A stretch of 5,744 nucleotides of DNA from Methanobacterium sp. Its GTDB lineage: Archaea; Methanobacteriota; Methanobacteria; Methanobacteriales; Methanobacteriaceae. The position numbers were made by a program, and so were the translations under genes. The number at the start of each line of letters is the position of its first letter. Within the stretch, counting starts at the first letter, position 1. Shown here in pieces: positions 5,582 through 5,744 of this stretch. A model generated the notes under the pieces. The model was given only the letters and a program-made list of their open reading frames with translations. It was not told the origin of the DNA and did no database searches. The stretch is taken from NCBI GenBank assembly GCA_030539815.1, contig JAUNXM010000126.1:1-5744 (forward strand). The letters are read 5' to 3'.

Positions 5582-5744
5582 TTGAAAAAAGAAGATGACT
5601 TTATTGAAAATTTAAATACTGTCAGAAGGATCAACACTTCATTTGTCATTGCCAGTGCGACAATTAAAACTGCTAGAACTGGTAAAGATTACCTCGAATT
5701 CCGTTTGACTGATAAAACCGGCGAGATAACTGCTCGTATGTTTC
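5582..5744 (+). CDS. YhaM-like 3'-5' exoribonuclease, N-terminal part (runs off the window)
   Basis: Only the first 54 residues are visible. [20 protein letters not shown] (21-40), then [12 protein letters not shown], match the OB-fold opening of YhaM/CBF1-type exonucleases, where the pattern is hydrophobic strand, K-x-x-R-x-GKxYL, then DxTGEIxAKLW. In that family the OB fold binds single-stranded nucleic acid and a following HD domain carries the metal-dependent 3'-5' exonuclease site. The HD domain would lie beyond position 5744, so the nuclease call is inferred from the OB fold alone; another OB-fold protein is possible. The start is TTG 5582 with AGGGGAG 8 nt upstream; ATG 5552 would add ten residues. 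It is divergent from the RNase J-like gene across the 628-bp spacer, so both neighbours are probable RNA-processing enzymes. Confidence 0.75.
   Translation, partial: MKKEDDFIENLNTVRRINTSFVIASATIKTARTGKDYLEFRLTDKTGEITARMF

Noticed and set aside
1..5744. tRNA, rRNA, CRISPR array, transposase or phage genes
   Set aside because: No GC-rich cloverleaf, no regularly spaced repeats with spacers, and no recognisable transposase or phage protein in any frame.

Overview
The window is AT-rich and looks like a methanogenic archaeon of the Methanobacteriales, most likely Methanobacterium or a close relative. This rests on four things: a Mur-ligase homologue of the kind that order uses for pseudomurein and related ligations; an N-terminal zinc ribbon of the type [12 protein letters not shown]...GESEEDF that I associate with Methanobacterium proteins; a euryarchaeal-looking RNase J-type nuclease; and archaeal-style signals (T-tract terminators, TATA-like boxes, TTG starts with good Shine-Dalgarno sites). 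The assignment is by recognition, not by database search.

Layout, left to right. Positions 1-218 are a leader, possibly holding the last codons of an upstream gene (to 38) and TATA-like candidates. Positions 219-1619 (+) encode a complete Mur ligase-family ATP-dependent amide ligase, followed by three T7 tracts (1659-1703) as a probable terminator. Positions 1900-3372 (+) encode a 490-residue protein of unknown function with zinc ribbon, short HEAT/PBS-lyase-like domain, long polar disordered linker and C-terminal membrane anchor. Positions 3463-4953 (-) encode an RNase J-like beta-CASP metallo-beta-lactamase nuclease, convergent with the anchored protein across 90 bp. Positions 4954-5581 hold no convincing intact gene but several small structures: a 9-bp inverted repeat, a strong AGGAGG ribosome-binding site in front of a 13-codon reading frame that starts like a ribbon-helix-helix regulator, two competing hairpins with T-tracts, and a tandem A9TTCTG repeat. 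From 5582 (+) a YhaM-like OB-fold/HD exoribonuclease begins and runs off the right edge.

How the parts may relate: the two nuclease-type genes are divergently arranged around the 628-bp spacer, so RNA turnover is a plausible shared theme of the right half, though co-regulation is inference. The Mur ligase appears to be its own transcription unit as far as the window shows. The zinc ribbon-HEAT-anchor protein is the least understood gene. I see no CRISPR array, tRNA, rRNA, insertion sequence or clear defence system, and no strong evidence for a wholly new multi-gene system.
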